A DNA stretch of 64,000 bases from Odontocerum albicorne (lineage: Eukaryota; Arthropoda; Insecta; Trichoptera; Odontoceridae): NCBI GenBank assembly GCA_949825065.1, contig OX463856.1, positions 20,828,632-20,892,631 of the forward strand, given 5' to 3'. This document shows, one piece after another, positions 24,245 through 35,169 of the stretch. The first letter of the stretch is position 1. Every line of letters begins with the position of its first letter. Both the position numbers and the translations under genes were made by a program. The notes beneath the pieces were generated by a model, which made no database searches, was not told the DNA's origin, and was given only the letters and a program-made list of their open reading frames with translations.

Positions 24245-24511
24245 TTATTTCTTATCAAACTGCGGAGGAACATCCGACAAAAACACGGCGAAACATAAAT
24301 CTTCGATTCGGAGCTCTCTCAATGGTCCAAAACCACAAGTTCCCATCGCAGCACCCATTTCCCTTACAACGAGGGTATAAAAGCCTCGGTTAATAAGAAT
24401 CTGCCGTTCTGGAAACCGTACTGTGTGGTTTGGACACAAAGGAAATACACGAGCATATAAGGGGCCAAGTTTGGTTGAAGAAACAATTAATTCCGCCGAA
24501 GAGAACAACAT
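24245..24511 (-). other. Unrecognised open frame in a GC-richer island
   Basis: An 88-residue frame, initiated by ATG or a near-cognate codon. It contains FPLCPNHTVRFPERQILINR and GTCGFGPLRELRIEDLC and ends PPQFDKK. Base composition is clearly less AT-rich than the flanks. No family recognised; it could be an old transposon piece or an exon remnant. Confidence 0.25.
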
Positions 24512-25343
24512 TCTGTTGCTAAGACTCTAAGTATGTGTTCATATAAAGGGAACAAATTATAAGAGTATGTACCTATTGTCTAATTTGTAAAGCGCTTGAC
24601 TTGAATACGGTTTCAAATTCTAATTCTTGAATTGTTTATCTTAGATTTATTCATCCAAAACAAACTATTTCCCCTATAATATATTTTTTATATAGTACTC
24701 TGTCTCTGTGAAATGTCGGGATATGGATCGACCTGAATGGAAACATTTTATGACATTCTTGTGTTACTGATAAAACGTATAGAATATCATGATGATGTCG
24801 AATATTCAACGTTTGTTTGAATGTTCTATTCGTATGTATAACATTCAATCTACATTCAAAACATATTACATAAACTTCTAACTATTTGTTCCACAAATAT
24901 CGTTTAGACGGAAGTATTTTTTACTTGAATTATAAATACTTTTCTGTAAGACCTATTATGTATTCCAATGTAAACCAACTATACATGAAGGCTTTTTATA
25001 GCGTCGTTTGTCAAAATATGTTAAATGAACATATTATTTAAAGTTAAGGCATTAACACTGTGGAGGTTAAAAGACTTTTTTTTAGACAAGCATTATTAAT
25101 TCCACTTACTATAACGATATAGCTTTACCTAATAATACACAGATAATTTCTACATAGAGGAAGATAGGAAAGTATTTTGAAAAGAGACTTTGTGAACACA
25201 AATCCACCTCAACTATTCCTGTAATAATCACATATTTTCTATCGATGGTGATAAATTATTGCACATCATCAGAAATAAATTGGAAAGACGAAAGGTCCTA
25301 GAAATATTCAAGTCAGTGCATTGGGTTCAACGTCTGGCAAATA

Positions 25344-26630
25344 TTAGGTCCTTACATATGAAATTGGCGTTTTGTTTGGGAGGAACATAAAGTTGATTTT
25401 TTTTTAATATAATATATTTATTTAATCAAAGTATGTACCATTGCTATCTATGCACTTTTGCCATCTCATAGGTAGTTCATCGATCCCTTTACTAAAAAAA
25501 CCATTCGGACGGGAATCAATAAAATCTTTGAAGTCGGTTTGGACTGCCCCATTGGAGTTGAATTTTTTCCCTTGCAAGAAGTTATCCAAATTTCGAAAAA
25601 AATAGTAATCTGTTGGGGCAAGGTCCGGAGAGTACGGTGGATGTCTTAGACATTCCAATTGAAGCTCTTCTAATTTGGTAGCCGTCTGTTGTGCAGTGTG
25701 TGGTCTAGCGTTATCATGAAGCAGCAGTGGCCTAGAGCGATTAACCAGCCTAGGTTGTTTAGCAGCTAGCTTTTCCATCATGGTTTGCAGTTGCTGACAA
25801 TAGACATCTGCCGTAATCGTCTGGCCAGATTTAAGAAAGCTGTAGTGAACGACACCAGCACTAGTCCACCAAACGCTCACAAGTAACTTTTTTGGAGTCA
25901 ATTTTCGCTTGGGGCATGGTTTGGCTGGTTTGGCAGGGTTCAGCCATTGCGATGAGCGCTTCCGATTATTATACAGGATCCACTTTTCATCACAGGTAAC
26001 GATTCGATTCAAAATCCCTTCATTATTGTGCCGGTTGAGTAATGCAACGCAGCAGTCAACGCGCGTTTGTTGATTTGCTTCACTCAATTCGTGAGGTACC
26101 CACCTTTCAAGCTTTTTCACCTTCCCAATTTGCTTCAAGTGGATTAAAACAGTTTTATCACTAACACCGCAGTCTGCAGCTAACTCGGACGTGGTTTGCG
26201 ATGGATCCGCTTCCACAATAGCCTTCAATTCTTCATTATCAACTTTGGTCTCCAGCCGTCCACGGGGCTTTTTCTGCAGGTCGAAATTTCCAGAACGAAA
26301 ACGTTGGAACCAAAAACGCACTGTGTTTTCTTTTGCGGCACCGTCGCCATACACATCATTAATCCTTCGAGCCGTTTCTGCAGCACTGGTGCCACGGTGG
26401 AACTCGTACTCGTAAATAACGCGATATTTCAAGTTTTCCATTTTGTAAACTGAGTGACGCAAAGAAAAAAAACAATTGAGGAAAAAACAAATGAATTATA
26501 ATTTTCGAAACACAAATACTTGAGTAAATAGCTGTATAAATTTTAATTTGGAATTCCTAACCAATGAGAAGATATTTGAGATCAAAGTTGCCAGTACGGC
26601 AAAACGCCAATTTCATATGTAAGGACCTAA
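25344..26630 (-). mobile_element. Full-length mariner transposon (copy 1)
   Basis: A 1287-bp element with perfect 31-bp terminal inverted repeats (25344-25374 and 26600-26630, outer bases TTAGGTCCTTACATATGAAA). It is flanked by TA on both sides (25342-25343, 26631-26632), the standard Tc1/mariner target duplication. It carries one uninterrupted transposase. Perfect repeats and an open transposase suggest a very young insertion. It lies between the two inverted arms of a foldback repeat (25083-26847), so it was inserted into that repeat. Confidence 0.96.
25422..26441 (-). CDS. Mariner transposase, apparently intact
   Basis: 339 residues from ATG at 26441; an in-frame TTG seven codons upstream extends the open frame to 26462 but is not a likely start. 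The N-terminal half (about 1-112) holds the paired helix-turn-helix DNA-binding region, followed by the linker motif WVPHEL (114-119). The catalytic triad is complete: D151 in VTCDEKW, D243 in HDNARPH and D278 in YSPDLAPTDYYFF, with 34 residues between the last two (DD34D). The end QKCIDSNGTYFD is typical of the family. Length and motifs resemble the cecropia-type subfamily (related to Hsmar1). It cuts and reinserts the element at TA sites. It may be active, though activity cannot be read from sequence. Confidence 0.95.
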   Translation of the reverse strand: MENLKYRVIYEYEFHRGTSAAETARRINDVYGDGAAKENTVRFWFQRFRSGNFDLQKKPRGRLETKVDNEELKAIVEADPSQTTSELAADCGVSDKTVLIHLKQIGKVKKLERWVPHELSEANQQTRVDCCVALLNRHNNEGILNRIVTCDEKWILYNNRKRSSQWLNPAKPAKPCPKRKLTPKKLLVSVWWTSAGVVHYSFLKSGQTITADVYCQQLQTMMEKLAAKQPRLVNRSRPLLLHDNARPHTAQQTATKLEELQLECLRHPPYSPDLAPTDYYFFRNLDNFLQGKKFNSNGAVQTDFKDFIDSRPNGFFSKGIDELPMRWQKCIDSNGTYFD

Positions 26631-27228
26631 TACATACATTCTCAAGACTTCACCGCTGCCTGCTGAAGTTGTTTCCTGTCTTCATCAACTCACAATCCTC
26701 AACTCGAATTTTCGCCGTTAGAAGCGTATATGTCGATACCGTCTTTTTTGTGCTCAATCTTGTCTGTGCTCTCTGATGACGAGGTGATAACCTCGAAACC
26801 GGTAGGGTTACACCGTTGTATGAAGTGGAATAAACAGTGTTTGACTAAGAAATTATAATGTTTAATGAATGTTTTGTAAATTTCTTGCCTCAAGTCTAGT
26901 TTTATTATTAAGAGATAAGTATTATTTTTTTAATTTAAAATATGTATTTTTTTTTATTTAATGGACTTTTATGGCATTTTTGTGTTTACAAATGGAACGT
27001 TTAGAGTGATGATATGATGGCTATGTGCCTAAAACATATTGAATACGAATGTTGAACGAATCACTTACCTCTAGTTAAATTATAGTTTAAAACAACTTCA
27101 TTATTAATATTCATTATGCTCTTTACAGAACAACCGTGTTCATTGAAATTGATTTTTTATGAATTCAACTGAAAAGTAATTGACGCATGGGAAAAAGAAT
27201 GATACACCTCAAATTTTACGAATCAAAG

Positions 27229-27690
27229 AATGACTTCATCATCATCATAATCATTGTCAACCAATATTGATCCATTGCTGGATGAAGATCTCCCCAAGTT
27301 GACTCCAAATAATCCGAGTTTTTGCTCGTTGATGACATGTGATGCTGCCATGCTTCCTGATTTCATCTATACAGCGTACCTTCGGTCTTCTTCTGAGCAT
27401 CTTGGGTACCATTGGATTATTTCGGATATTCATCGGAAGTCTGACATTCTGGCTACGTGTCCTTCTCATTGCCAATTCATTTTCTTGCACACTTTTATTA
27501 CGTCTTCTACCTTTGTTATGTTGCGAATCCAGGTGTTTCGTTTACGGTCTCTTTTAGCATATTCCAACATGCATTTCTCCATGCCCCTTTGTGCGGTCTG
27601 GAGCTTTTGTGTGTTCTTCGCTGTGATCGTCTATATCTCACTGTCATACGTTAGTACTGGGAAAACATTGATTGACTAGCAGGAATTTCA
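27229..27690 (-). pseudogene. LINE reverse-transcriptase C-terminal fragment with trinucleotide tail
   Basis: The minus strand reads INVFPVLTYDSEI*TITAKN, then QKLQTAQRGMEKCMLEYAKR and DRKRNTWIRN, and in another frame IDEIRKHGSITCHQRAKTRI followed by LGEIFIQQWINIG. This is the well-known VLPVLTYGAETWTL..LQ.AQRAMERAMLG..RDR and W...AYVQQW ending of insect LINEs. A (GAT)n tail lies at 27240-27229. Plus frames here are shadows. Confidence 0.85.
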
Positions 27691-28387
27691 TCGGTTGAAC
27701 CGTATAGACCTTTGTTCAGAAAATAACATTAGTAAATAATTATTTAGTGTTTATAAATAACAATTTTGTATCTTGAAAGGGTTTAGAATTAAAATATTTG
27801 TTACCAAAATAACAAAGAAAACTAAACAAACAATAAAAGCGTATCTTCAAACATGTTTTTTTTTAAAACACATCTTGTTAAGTTAACGACAAAGTATTAT
27901 TTTTAACTTGAATAAAAAACCCTTAATTGGGTATGTGGGGTAAATAAAAATTGTTAAAAATCAATCTAAATCTTTAATTTAGGTATCCACATAGACAAAT
28001 GAGTGAATTGTTGAAATACGTGTAGAGCGTTTGTTAAGGAGTTGTTGGACGTGATTTTGATGTGGTTGTTAAGATTATGATGTGGTTCAGATTGTGTACG
28101 CGATTACTTGGGATTTTAATATGTGTAAAGATGTAAATTCAGAGTTTAAATGTTTCAGCTGAGTGTTTTAGTATAATATTTAGAACAAACATATTCCATT
28201 TGTCAATATAGATCACTTCGCCACAAGTCTTTCCCTTTGAAGTGGTTTTTATATCCATAAATCGATGATTTTTTTTAAATTATTATGTTCTTGTACTTAA
28301 CGATACACCTTTCTTAAAAAAAATATTAGCGTTAAAAAAATTCTTTTGTACATAGTACATTAAAAACTCGAAGGTGAACAGGTTTTT

Positions 28388-28620
28388 TTAGGGCTGAACT
28401 TTTTTGCGTCTCTTATTTGGTCAGTCGTTTGAATCGTTCTGTCATGCTTCTATTGACCACACGCCTCTCCTAACTGCCTCATTAACCACGAACATGTATC
28501 CAAAGAACCGAAGGACTCGTCGCATGTATATTGCTGACTATCTATCGGTGACTCTCAGTTCTTCAAGAATGGAGCTATTAGGTCAAATGCAATATTGTAG
28601 ATTTTTCATTTTCTTCTAGA
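28388..28620 (-). pseudogene. LINE 3' fragment, same family as 196-720
   Basis: The minus strand reads SSILEELRVTDR then YMRRVLRFFGYMF. The nucleotide layout parallels 200-380 (GTCTCT.A.TTGGTCAGTC near one end, TCAGTTCTTCAAGAATGGAG near the other). Confidence 0.72.
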
Positions 28621-28869
28621 ATTAAGTAAAAATCATTAAAATGTTGTTTCATTCATTTGTATGGTGTATTTCAACGTATCCGAATTAGTCACGCGGACAT
28701 TTTGAAGAGCGTGACTGGAAGACAACCTAGTATCCTTTAACATATTCGAATATATATTTCAGATAAATCAAAGATCGTGATAAGGACGCAACTTTGTCTT
28801 TGATCCCAAAACTAGAAATTTCTAGATAAAAACAACTGAAATAGCAACATATTAAAATATTACCACATG

Positions 28870-29030
28870 CATACAGGCAACAACACTCACACATGTCTAG
28901 AACGAGCAAGCATTCTTACCACACAAACTCTAACCAGACATGAGTCTTTCTTAGGTGCATCTGGAACCGAACCCGAAATTCGCAGATGGAAGTCAGGCGT
29001 CTAACCAGCTTGCCCACGAATGTTGAAAAA
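28870..29030 (-). repeat. tRNA-derived SINE (family S1)
   Basis: Low end AGGCAACAACACTCACACAT; high end is the complement of a tRNA-like head (GGAACCGAACCCGAAATTCG is the reversed B-box, GTCAGGCGTCTAACCAGCTT the reversed A-box). A second reversed tRNA-like block follows at 29085-29150. Confidence 0.65.
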
Positions 29031-29084
29031 TGTTTACTAACACATAATAGGGTTTGAAAGAACCATTAATCTGGAAGTGAATCA

Positions 29085-29150
29085 CTCGAAATCGAACCCG
29101 GGGCACCGACTTACAAAGCAAGAAGGATAAAAATTTTACCACAAACGCTA
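29085..29150 (-). repeat. tRNA-like SINE head fragment
   Basis: CGAAATCGAACCCGGGGCAC is a reversed B-box-like block, followed by a degenerate A-box region. Confidence 0.45.
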
Positions 29151-29270
29151 AGAATTTTTTTTTTATAATCTGTGGTTAAAAATATTTTTTACAATCTGTT
29201 GAGATGTAGCAGACTACCGTTTGTTACCGATCATCTCGAATTTATTTGTCACCGGATCTTCGTGTTTAAG

Positions 29271-29442
29271 TTCGGAGGCAAAGAGATATTATGTTCGGAG
29301 GCAAAGAGATATTATGTTCGGAGGCAATGAGATATTATGTTCGGAGGCAAAGAGATATTATGTTCGGAGGCAAAGAGATATTATGTTCGGAGGCAAAGAG
29401 ATATTATGTTCGGAGGCAAAGAGATATTATGTTCGATTGTAA
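29271..29442 (+). repeat. Minisatellite, 23-bp unit, seven copies plus a partial
   Basis: TTCGGAGGCAAAGAGATATT recurs at 29271, 29294, 29317, 29340, 29363, 29386 and 29409, with a diverged copy at 29432. It is very homogeneous (one AATG variant). A 23-bp period cycles through all three frames, so the two overlapping open frames are a by-product. Confidence 0.97.
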
Positions 29443-31090
29443 AGAAATTTTTAAATTTATTCGAGATAAAACACACTTAAAACAATGTTAAAAAGCAATA
29501 CAAAACATTATACTTTTTATGTTAATCTCGAAAACAATTAATTTAATCAAGAATTCTCAAAAGAGAATTGAAAATTGATGATTTTATCTATCATAATTTA
29601 TTATTTATTTGATTATTCTAAAAAAAAAAATTCAAACTATCTGCATTAAAACGTCAATCATTATATAAGTTTGTTTTAAACTTTGTCAAAACAAATAATA
29701 ATTAGATAAAGTTGTTACAACTGCGTCATTTGACGGTTCAGGGTTGTGAAGGGAAATTTACCCCCGAAAAGAAAACAAAATGAACGCTAAGATCAAGTTT
29801 ATCTTGACAGATTTCAACAACTCCCTGTGCTATATCTCAGTTTCAACTTCGCCATTTCAGATTGACATCTGAAAAATGGTGGAATTCTAACTTATTTAAT
29901 CCATTTTGTCTCTTTTTCCTTAACAAAAAAATAACAAGAAATTCAGTTCGTTTATTCCGAAACCTTATATGTTTTCAAAACGTTATGATGTGGGGTGTTC
30001 AAAAAACGTGACAACAGTATGGAAGACACCAGGGGATAGGCAAGAGTAAAAGAGCATTGTTCAGTCATGCAATGCATGCATTTAGTTATGAAAAGAACAA
30101 TCAAGAAACGTTATTTCTCTTGGTGGCTTCACCACATAGACAACATTTTCTTGGTGGGGATACTTTATCTGTAATATGTGTTTGTATCAAGATACCATGT
30201 TATAAGATCAGCAACGGCAAAAACTCTATAATAATACGCCACCCTATTGAATCAATGGTGTAAACTATGGGATGGGCCTTATTTAGTAATAGACCGAAAA
30301 TTGCTAACGATGATGTTTATAACATACCAAAGATTTCTTCTTCAGTACCATTTATCAATATTAAGCTAAATTGAAAGAACCTTTAAGTGATAACTTTTCG
30401 TAACTAATTTTGAATTATTCCCTATTAATTTCCACAATTGTGACGTCAATATTGAGCTGACACAGTAGCTTAAAGGACACGTGTGTTGAAATTAAATCTC
30501 AAGATATCTACCGTTACCATGATTTGAAATTAGTCTAGTACTATATGTTGGCCATCTGATATGACATTCAATTAAAGGTATTAAGTGAAGGATGGATCAA
30601 CATCTTTACACAACGTTCTATCCCGATAAGTAAAGACAAGATGGCAAATTGCCTTTTTATTCTATCCTAACACATACGAGAATTTTGCTTCTATTATGTT
30701 CATATTCCTCGGCATGCATGCAACTTCTTTCAATCCGTATTATCTCCTTTTATCATGATTCTTAATTATGTCATACATTTTTTCCACACATTGTACGTAA
30801 TACTTTCATTTCAAATGCATTTATTTATCTTACATTTTTTTGCCACGTTCTAGTTTATTTTTCAAACCCTCATGAGAACAGTGGTTTGGTTATGAGCAAA
30901 CATCTTTGCTTTTCTCGAAATGCTCCAGTCGGTAAACATATTGTACAGTACAACCCAGTATTCACACCAGTATGAGTTGCCATTTCTTACAATATCCTAC
31001 AGAAAATAATTAAAAATATTTTCCTTCAGCTGAACTTCAACATATTAAAAGTCCGAAATTAATTTTATCATTAGCATATTATTAACATGT
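29443..31090. other. No supported gene
   Basis: AT-rich apart from repeat family C at 30135-30200. Nothing recognisable on either strand. Confidence 0.35.
30135..30200 (+). repeat. Dispersed repeat family C, copy 2
   Basis: About 60 bp alignable to 12783-12900 (reverse strand). Function unknown. Confidence 0.5.
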
Positions 31091-31097
31091 ATCATTA

Positions 31098-31337
31098 ACA
31101 TTCGAAATGTGGATGCACCGGAGAATGCTACGGATACCCTGGACGGATATGGTCAGCAACACTAGGGTTCTTCAAAGAGCACTAGGGTTCTTCAAATCTC
31201 CTGGCTCCGCAATATACGTACGTGATTGGACTGGCGTTGGATATATTTTTCGGGCTGCCGGGGACAAAAATGTCTACTCTCAGGTGATGTTTAACGTTGG
31301 GTGGACCTGACATGACACTGGGAAGAAGAAGAAGATT
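31098..31337 (+). pseudogene. LINE 3' fragment with internal deletion
   Basis: Reads MWMHRRMLRIPWTDMVSNTR, then after a deletion SPGSAIYVRDWTGVGYIFRA and AGDKNVYSQVMFNVGWT, a stop, and a GAAGAAGAAGAAG tail. It matches the family at 43880-44420 and 54061-54615, which have extra sequence between MVSNTRVL and the DWT motif. The string ACACTAGGGTTCTTCAAAGA is partly duplicated at the deletion point. Confidence 0.85.
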
Positions 31338-31869
31338 AACATATTAAAAATCCGAATTATATCGGCTTTTTTTAATATTTAAAGGAATTTCTTTTAAAAT
31401 TTTGAGACTTTTGTTATAAAAGTTATTTAGAGTTTTCGTCCTTTTGAGTTTTGGAGACTGAAGGTATTCACGACTTCTTTACATAATACCTATACATCGA
31501 ACCTTTTACCATCGAACTATACTTTTGTAACAAATTATTATGTTACAACTAAATATAAGACAAATCATTGAAAATTGTTAATAGTTTTACCGTGAGCACG
31601 TTTAGTTTACAAAGCATATCTGTGATTCGATTGTATTGATTTAATATAAAATAGTCTTCAACTCTTTTTTCTGTATAAACTTATTCTACTACATTGCAGA
31701 TCCTTCTTTATTCCTTCGTTGTGGTTTTTTCCTGATATACTTTAAATAGACTAAGTTTTCCAAAGTTTAAGTAATATTTGCATGTTGCAAACCCAACCGA
31801 ATAGCACAAATTAGTATGTAATATGACAAAAATATTTTGCAAGGGTTTAAGTTTTTCCAAATAATACAG

Positions 31870-32045
31870 TTTTTTTTAAAGAATAGATATGACCAAAGTC
31901 ATAAGTATTCTTATGCCATCGAACACTAAGCGGAAGAAGTGGCTGTGTTGTTCGAGGGGAGTAGCACAGCGCGGGATTCGAACCGATGACCTTCCGCACG
32001 GAATTCCGACGCATTACCGCGCGGCCATGCACCTCATGCAGTTTA
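31870..32045 (-). repeat. tRNA-derived SINE (family S3)
   Basis: The complement has TGGCCGCGCGGTAATGCGTC (A-box-like) and ATCGGTTCGAATCCCGCGCT (a perfect B box GGTTCGAATCC). The body ends with the complement of AATAGATATGACCAAAGTCA. A second copy is at 59345-59505. No matching acceptor stem, so not a tRNA gene. Confidence 0.82.
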
Positions 32046-32811
32046 TTCACGTTCCTAAATTTAGTCATTTCCCAAATTTATTTAAAATGGATCAAGGAAT
32101 ATTTTGTGTTAAAATATCTGTATTGTTTAAAAAAAATTGTTGAAAAGCATGTATAGTTTTAAATACTAATTTTTAATTAGAATGAAATTACTGAACACCT
32201 CCTCTATGTGGATACTGTTTGCAAAGACCCTTCTTAGACCCACAACATGGTTTGCCAATTAAGTGAGGGATTTACCTACATGCTTAATATACAGCGTGCT
32301 CCATAAATAATGCACACAATACAAATTAAGGGTCTGTAATCGGAAGATGAAGGAAGTTATCGAGATGGTGAAAGTTTTGCTTTAAGCTTGTTAGAAAAAG
32401 ATTCATAAAAAGGATATTGTGTGTGCTTTTTGATTTATGTGAACAAAATTCTTTCATAGAGTCTTTTTCAAAAGATTTGAAAGCTAACCATGAAGTTTTA
32501 ACGAAAATATAATCATACATACAAACCGTCATACATACCCTTCGCGGGATAAGCTGATAGAATATTTCAAAAAGTAACTTGCAATCCCTGCTATTGCTCT
32601 GTTCACATATCTACATATCGGTATTATCAATATTCTATTATTCATTAGAATATTATACACTTAACGGGGATAAATATTATATATTTATTATAGAATTATA
32701 TGTTTCAAAATCAGGCTCAGTTGAAACAGACCCATTTTTCTCGGTCCACATCTTTGACACATATTATGCGAATCTGTATCCAATAATTATAAAGCAATTT
32801 TTTCTTTAATA
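32046..32811. other. No supported gene
   Basis: AT-rich. ACATACAAACCGTCATACAT followed by CTTCGCGGGATAAGC (32517-32555) resembles a reversed LINE tail only weakly. Confidence 0.3.
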
Positions 32812-34087
32812 TTGGGTCCTTACATGTGAAATTGGCGTTTTGTTTGGGAGGAACATAAAGTTGATTTTTTTTTAATATAATATATTTATTTAATCAAAGT
32901 ATGTACCATTGCTATTTATGCACTTTTGCCATCTCATAGGTAGTTCATCGATCCCTTTACTAAAAAAACCATTCGGACGGGAATCAATAAAATCTTTGAA
33001 GTCGGTTTGGACTGCCCCATCGGAGTTGAATTTTTTCCCTTGCAAGAAGTTATCCAAATTTCGAAAAAAATAGTAATCTGTTGGGGCAAGGTCCGGAGAG
33101 TACGGTGGATGTCTTAGACATTCCAATTGAAGCTCTTCTAATTTGGTAGCCGTCTGTTGTGCAGTGTGTGGTCTAGCGTTATCATGAAGCAGCAGTGGCC
33201 TAGAGCGATTAACCAGCCTCGGTTGTTTAGCAGCTAGCTTTTCCATCATGGTTTGCAGTTGTTGACAATAGACATCTGCCGTAATCGTCTGGCCAAATTT
33301 AAGAAAGCTGTAGTGAACGACACCAGCACTAGTCCACCAAACGCTCACAAGTAACTTTTTTGGAGTCAATTTTCGCTTGGGGCATGGTTTGGCTGGTTCG
33401 GCAGGGTTCAGCCATTGCGATGAGCGCTTCCGATTATCATACAGGTTCCACTTTTTATCACAGGTAATGATTCGATTCAAAATCCCTTCATTATTGGGCC
33501 GGTTGAGTAATGCAACGCAGCAGTCAACGCGCGTTTGTTGATTTGCTTCACTCAATTCGTGAGGTACCCACCTTTCAAGCTTTTTCACCTTCCCAATTTG
33601 CTTCAAGTGGATTAAAACAGTTTTATCACTAACACCGCAGCCTGCAGCTAACTTGGACGTGGTTTGCGATGGATCCGCTTCCACAATAGCCTTCAATTCT
33701 TCATTATCAACTTTCTCCACGGGGCTTGTTCTGCAGGTCGAAATTTCCAGAACGAAAACGTTGGAACCAAAAACGCACTGTGTTTTCTTTTGCGGCACCG
33801 TCGCCATACACATCATTAATCCTTCGAGCCGTTTCTGCAGCACTGGTGCCACGGTGGAACTCGTACTCGTAAATAACGCGATATTTCAAGTTTTCCATTT
33901 TGTAAACTGAGTGACGCAAAGAAAAAAAACAATTGAGGAAAAAACAAATGAATTATAATTTTCGAAACACAAATACTTGAGTAAATAGCTGTATAAATTT
34001 GAATTTGAAATTCCTAACCAAAGAGAAGATATTTGAGATCAAAGTTGCCAGTACGGCAAAACGCCGGTTTCGTATGTGGGGACCTAA
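32812..34087 (-). mobile_element. Full-length mariner transposon (copy 2, inactivated)
   Basis: 1276 bp, same orientation and family as the copy at 25344. TA flanks at 32810-32811 and 34088-34089. The terminal repeats have a few differences (TTGGGTCC at the left end; TTAGGTCCCC at the right end read inward). The element is exactly 11 bp shorter than copy 1, and that difference is one deletion in the transposase. The rest is near-identical by eye. Confidence 0.95.
32890..33898 (-). pseudogene. Mariner transposase pseudogene with 11-bp frameshifting deletion
   Basis: The N-terminal frame runs from ATG at 33898 to about 33714 and reads through LQNKPRGES. The remaining frame resumes with EKVDNEELKAIVEADPSQ and continues to 32890. 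The break corresponds to loss of 11 bp after AACTTT (copy 1 has GGTCTCCAGCC there). The three catalytic aspartates survive; the first motif is CDKKW rather than CDEKW. Other changes are single substitutions, so the deletion is the main inactivating lesion. Confidence 0.93.
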
Positions 34088-35165
34088 TATTGTATATAGT
34101 ATATGCGTATATCCTTACCGCTATTAAAAATGAAATAAAAAAGGTATTATTTGTAACAAAATATTCCACTTTGTTGACTCTCAAACAATTCCAATTCTAA
34201 TCACTATTTTCTTTAGCCTTTCATTTTAATTTAATTTATTTTTTATTTTTATTATTTTCAATCAATAAATTAAATACGAGTATAATACGAGTACATGGTC
34301 ATGGATATCACTAGGTCCTTTGAGAAAAAGCTGATGAGAATAAGTTTTAAGTAATAAATCCGCCAGATGAAAGTGTTAAATAAAAAGACATAAATATCTC
34401 TCATACCTAACCTCTTCAAAGTTCTCATGTTTATTCATGTTTTGTTTAGGATGAATCTTTCGACTGAATTTTGGTAACTTTAATTTTTTTTTATTATTTT
34501 GCTGAATTTGAAAAAAAAGGGTCGTAGATAACAATATTTTTTTTAAACAAATCTGGTTGGTTATAAGAAACTATCAATACGATAAATGTGTCAGATGTAT
34601 TCATACAAAAGTGTTAAAATAAAATAAACACACTGTCATGTCATATTCTTTCCGAACTAGGCAGTGAGGACGAATCTTCACACCTTCCTATTCAAGCACA
34701 AAGCTCTCGCCTCGTTTATACCCATACACGTAATTTTCTATTTTCATTATTACTCTTAATATTGTCCTAACTTTCTCGTACGACCACCATATACTTTTCC
34801 TTGAATTTAATTAAATTTCATATTTTTAAAAAGTGTTTTATGTCATAGTTTCGGTCATTCCTGTAAAAACTTACAGAGTTACACTCGAATCGTAAGAACG
34901 ATTTTCCAGAGGAAATAATCTTTAACTTGTAGCTTCTCTTCTCCGTGTGCCGTGTCCGGTGTCCCTGACGTTGACGACCACTCTTGAGAAAATATCTGTC
35001 ATTAACGGTACGGAAGAGCTCCTCAACTTTGAATACCTGTCCATTCACGAATGTGGTGTAACCAAGAGAGGTAACTTTTACTGATTTTTCGTCGACCGTC
35101 AATAATTTTTGATAAATATTCATTTTAGAAAGTTGTATATTCCCCATTCAATATATAACCCACAT
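34088..35165. other. No supported gene
   Basis: AT-rich. The 109-residue minus frame 34818-35147 (YTTFVNGQVFKVEELFRTVN, SGRQRQGHRTRHTEKRSYKL) is somewhat protein-like but unrecognised. TACGAGTA twice at 34275 and 34286. Confidence 0.3.
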
Positions 35166-35169
35166 AGAC

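Larger units (their letters stand above)
25083..26847. repeat. Foldback repeat interrupted by the intact mariner
   Basis: The left arm starts at 25083 (TAGACAAGCATTATTAATTC) and the right arm read inward from 26847 is TAGTCAAACACTGTTTATTC. Both continue through a CCACTT, then an ACGGTGTAACCCTACCGG-like block. Without the mariner the repeat is about 480 bp. The right arm carries CTGATGA (26773-26779) and GAAAC (26795-26799). The same family occurs at 7747-7925. Confidence 0.7.

Noticed and set aside
26191..26453. Two plus-strand frames over the mariner
   Set aside because: Shadows of the minus-strand transposase.
27254..27679. 141-residue plus-strand hydrophobic frame resembling a membrane protein
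   Set aside because: The minus strand encodes recognisable LINE C-terminal motifs; the plus frame is its complement.
31889..32143. Possible tRNA gene near a perfect B box
   Set aside because: No acceptor-stem pairing and a second diverged copy at 59345, so a SINE.
34818..35147. 109-residue minus frame as a host gene
   Set aside because: Protein-like stretches but no recognised domain, splice context or homology; left unassigned.
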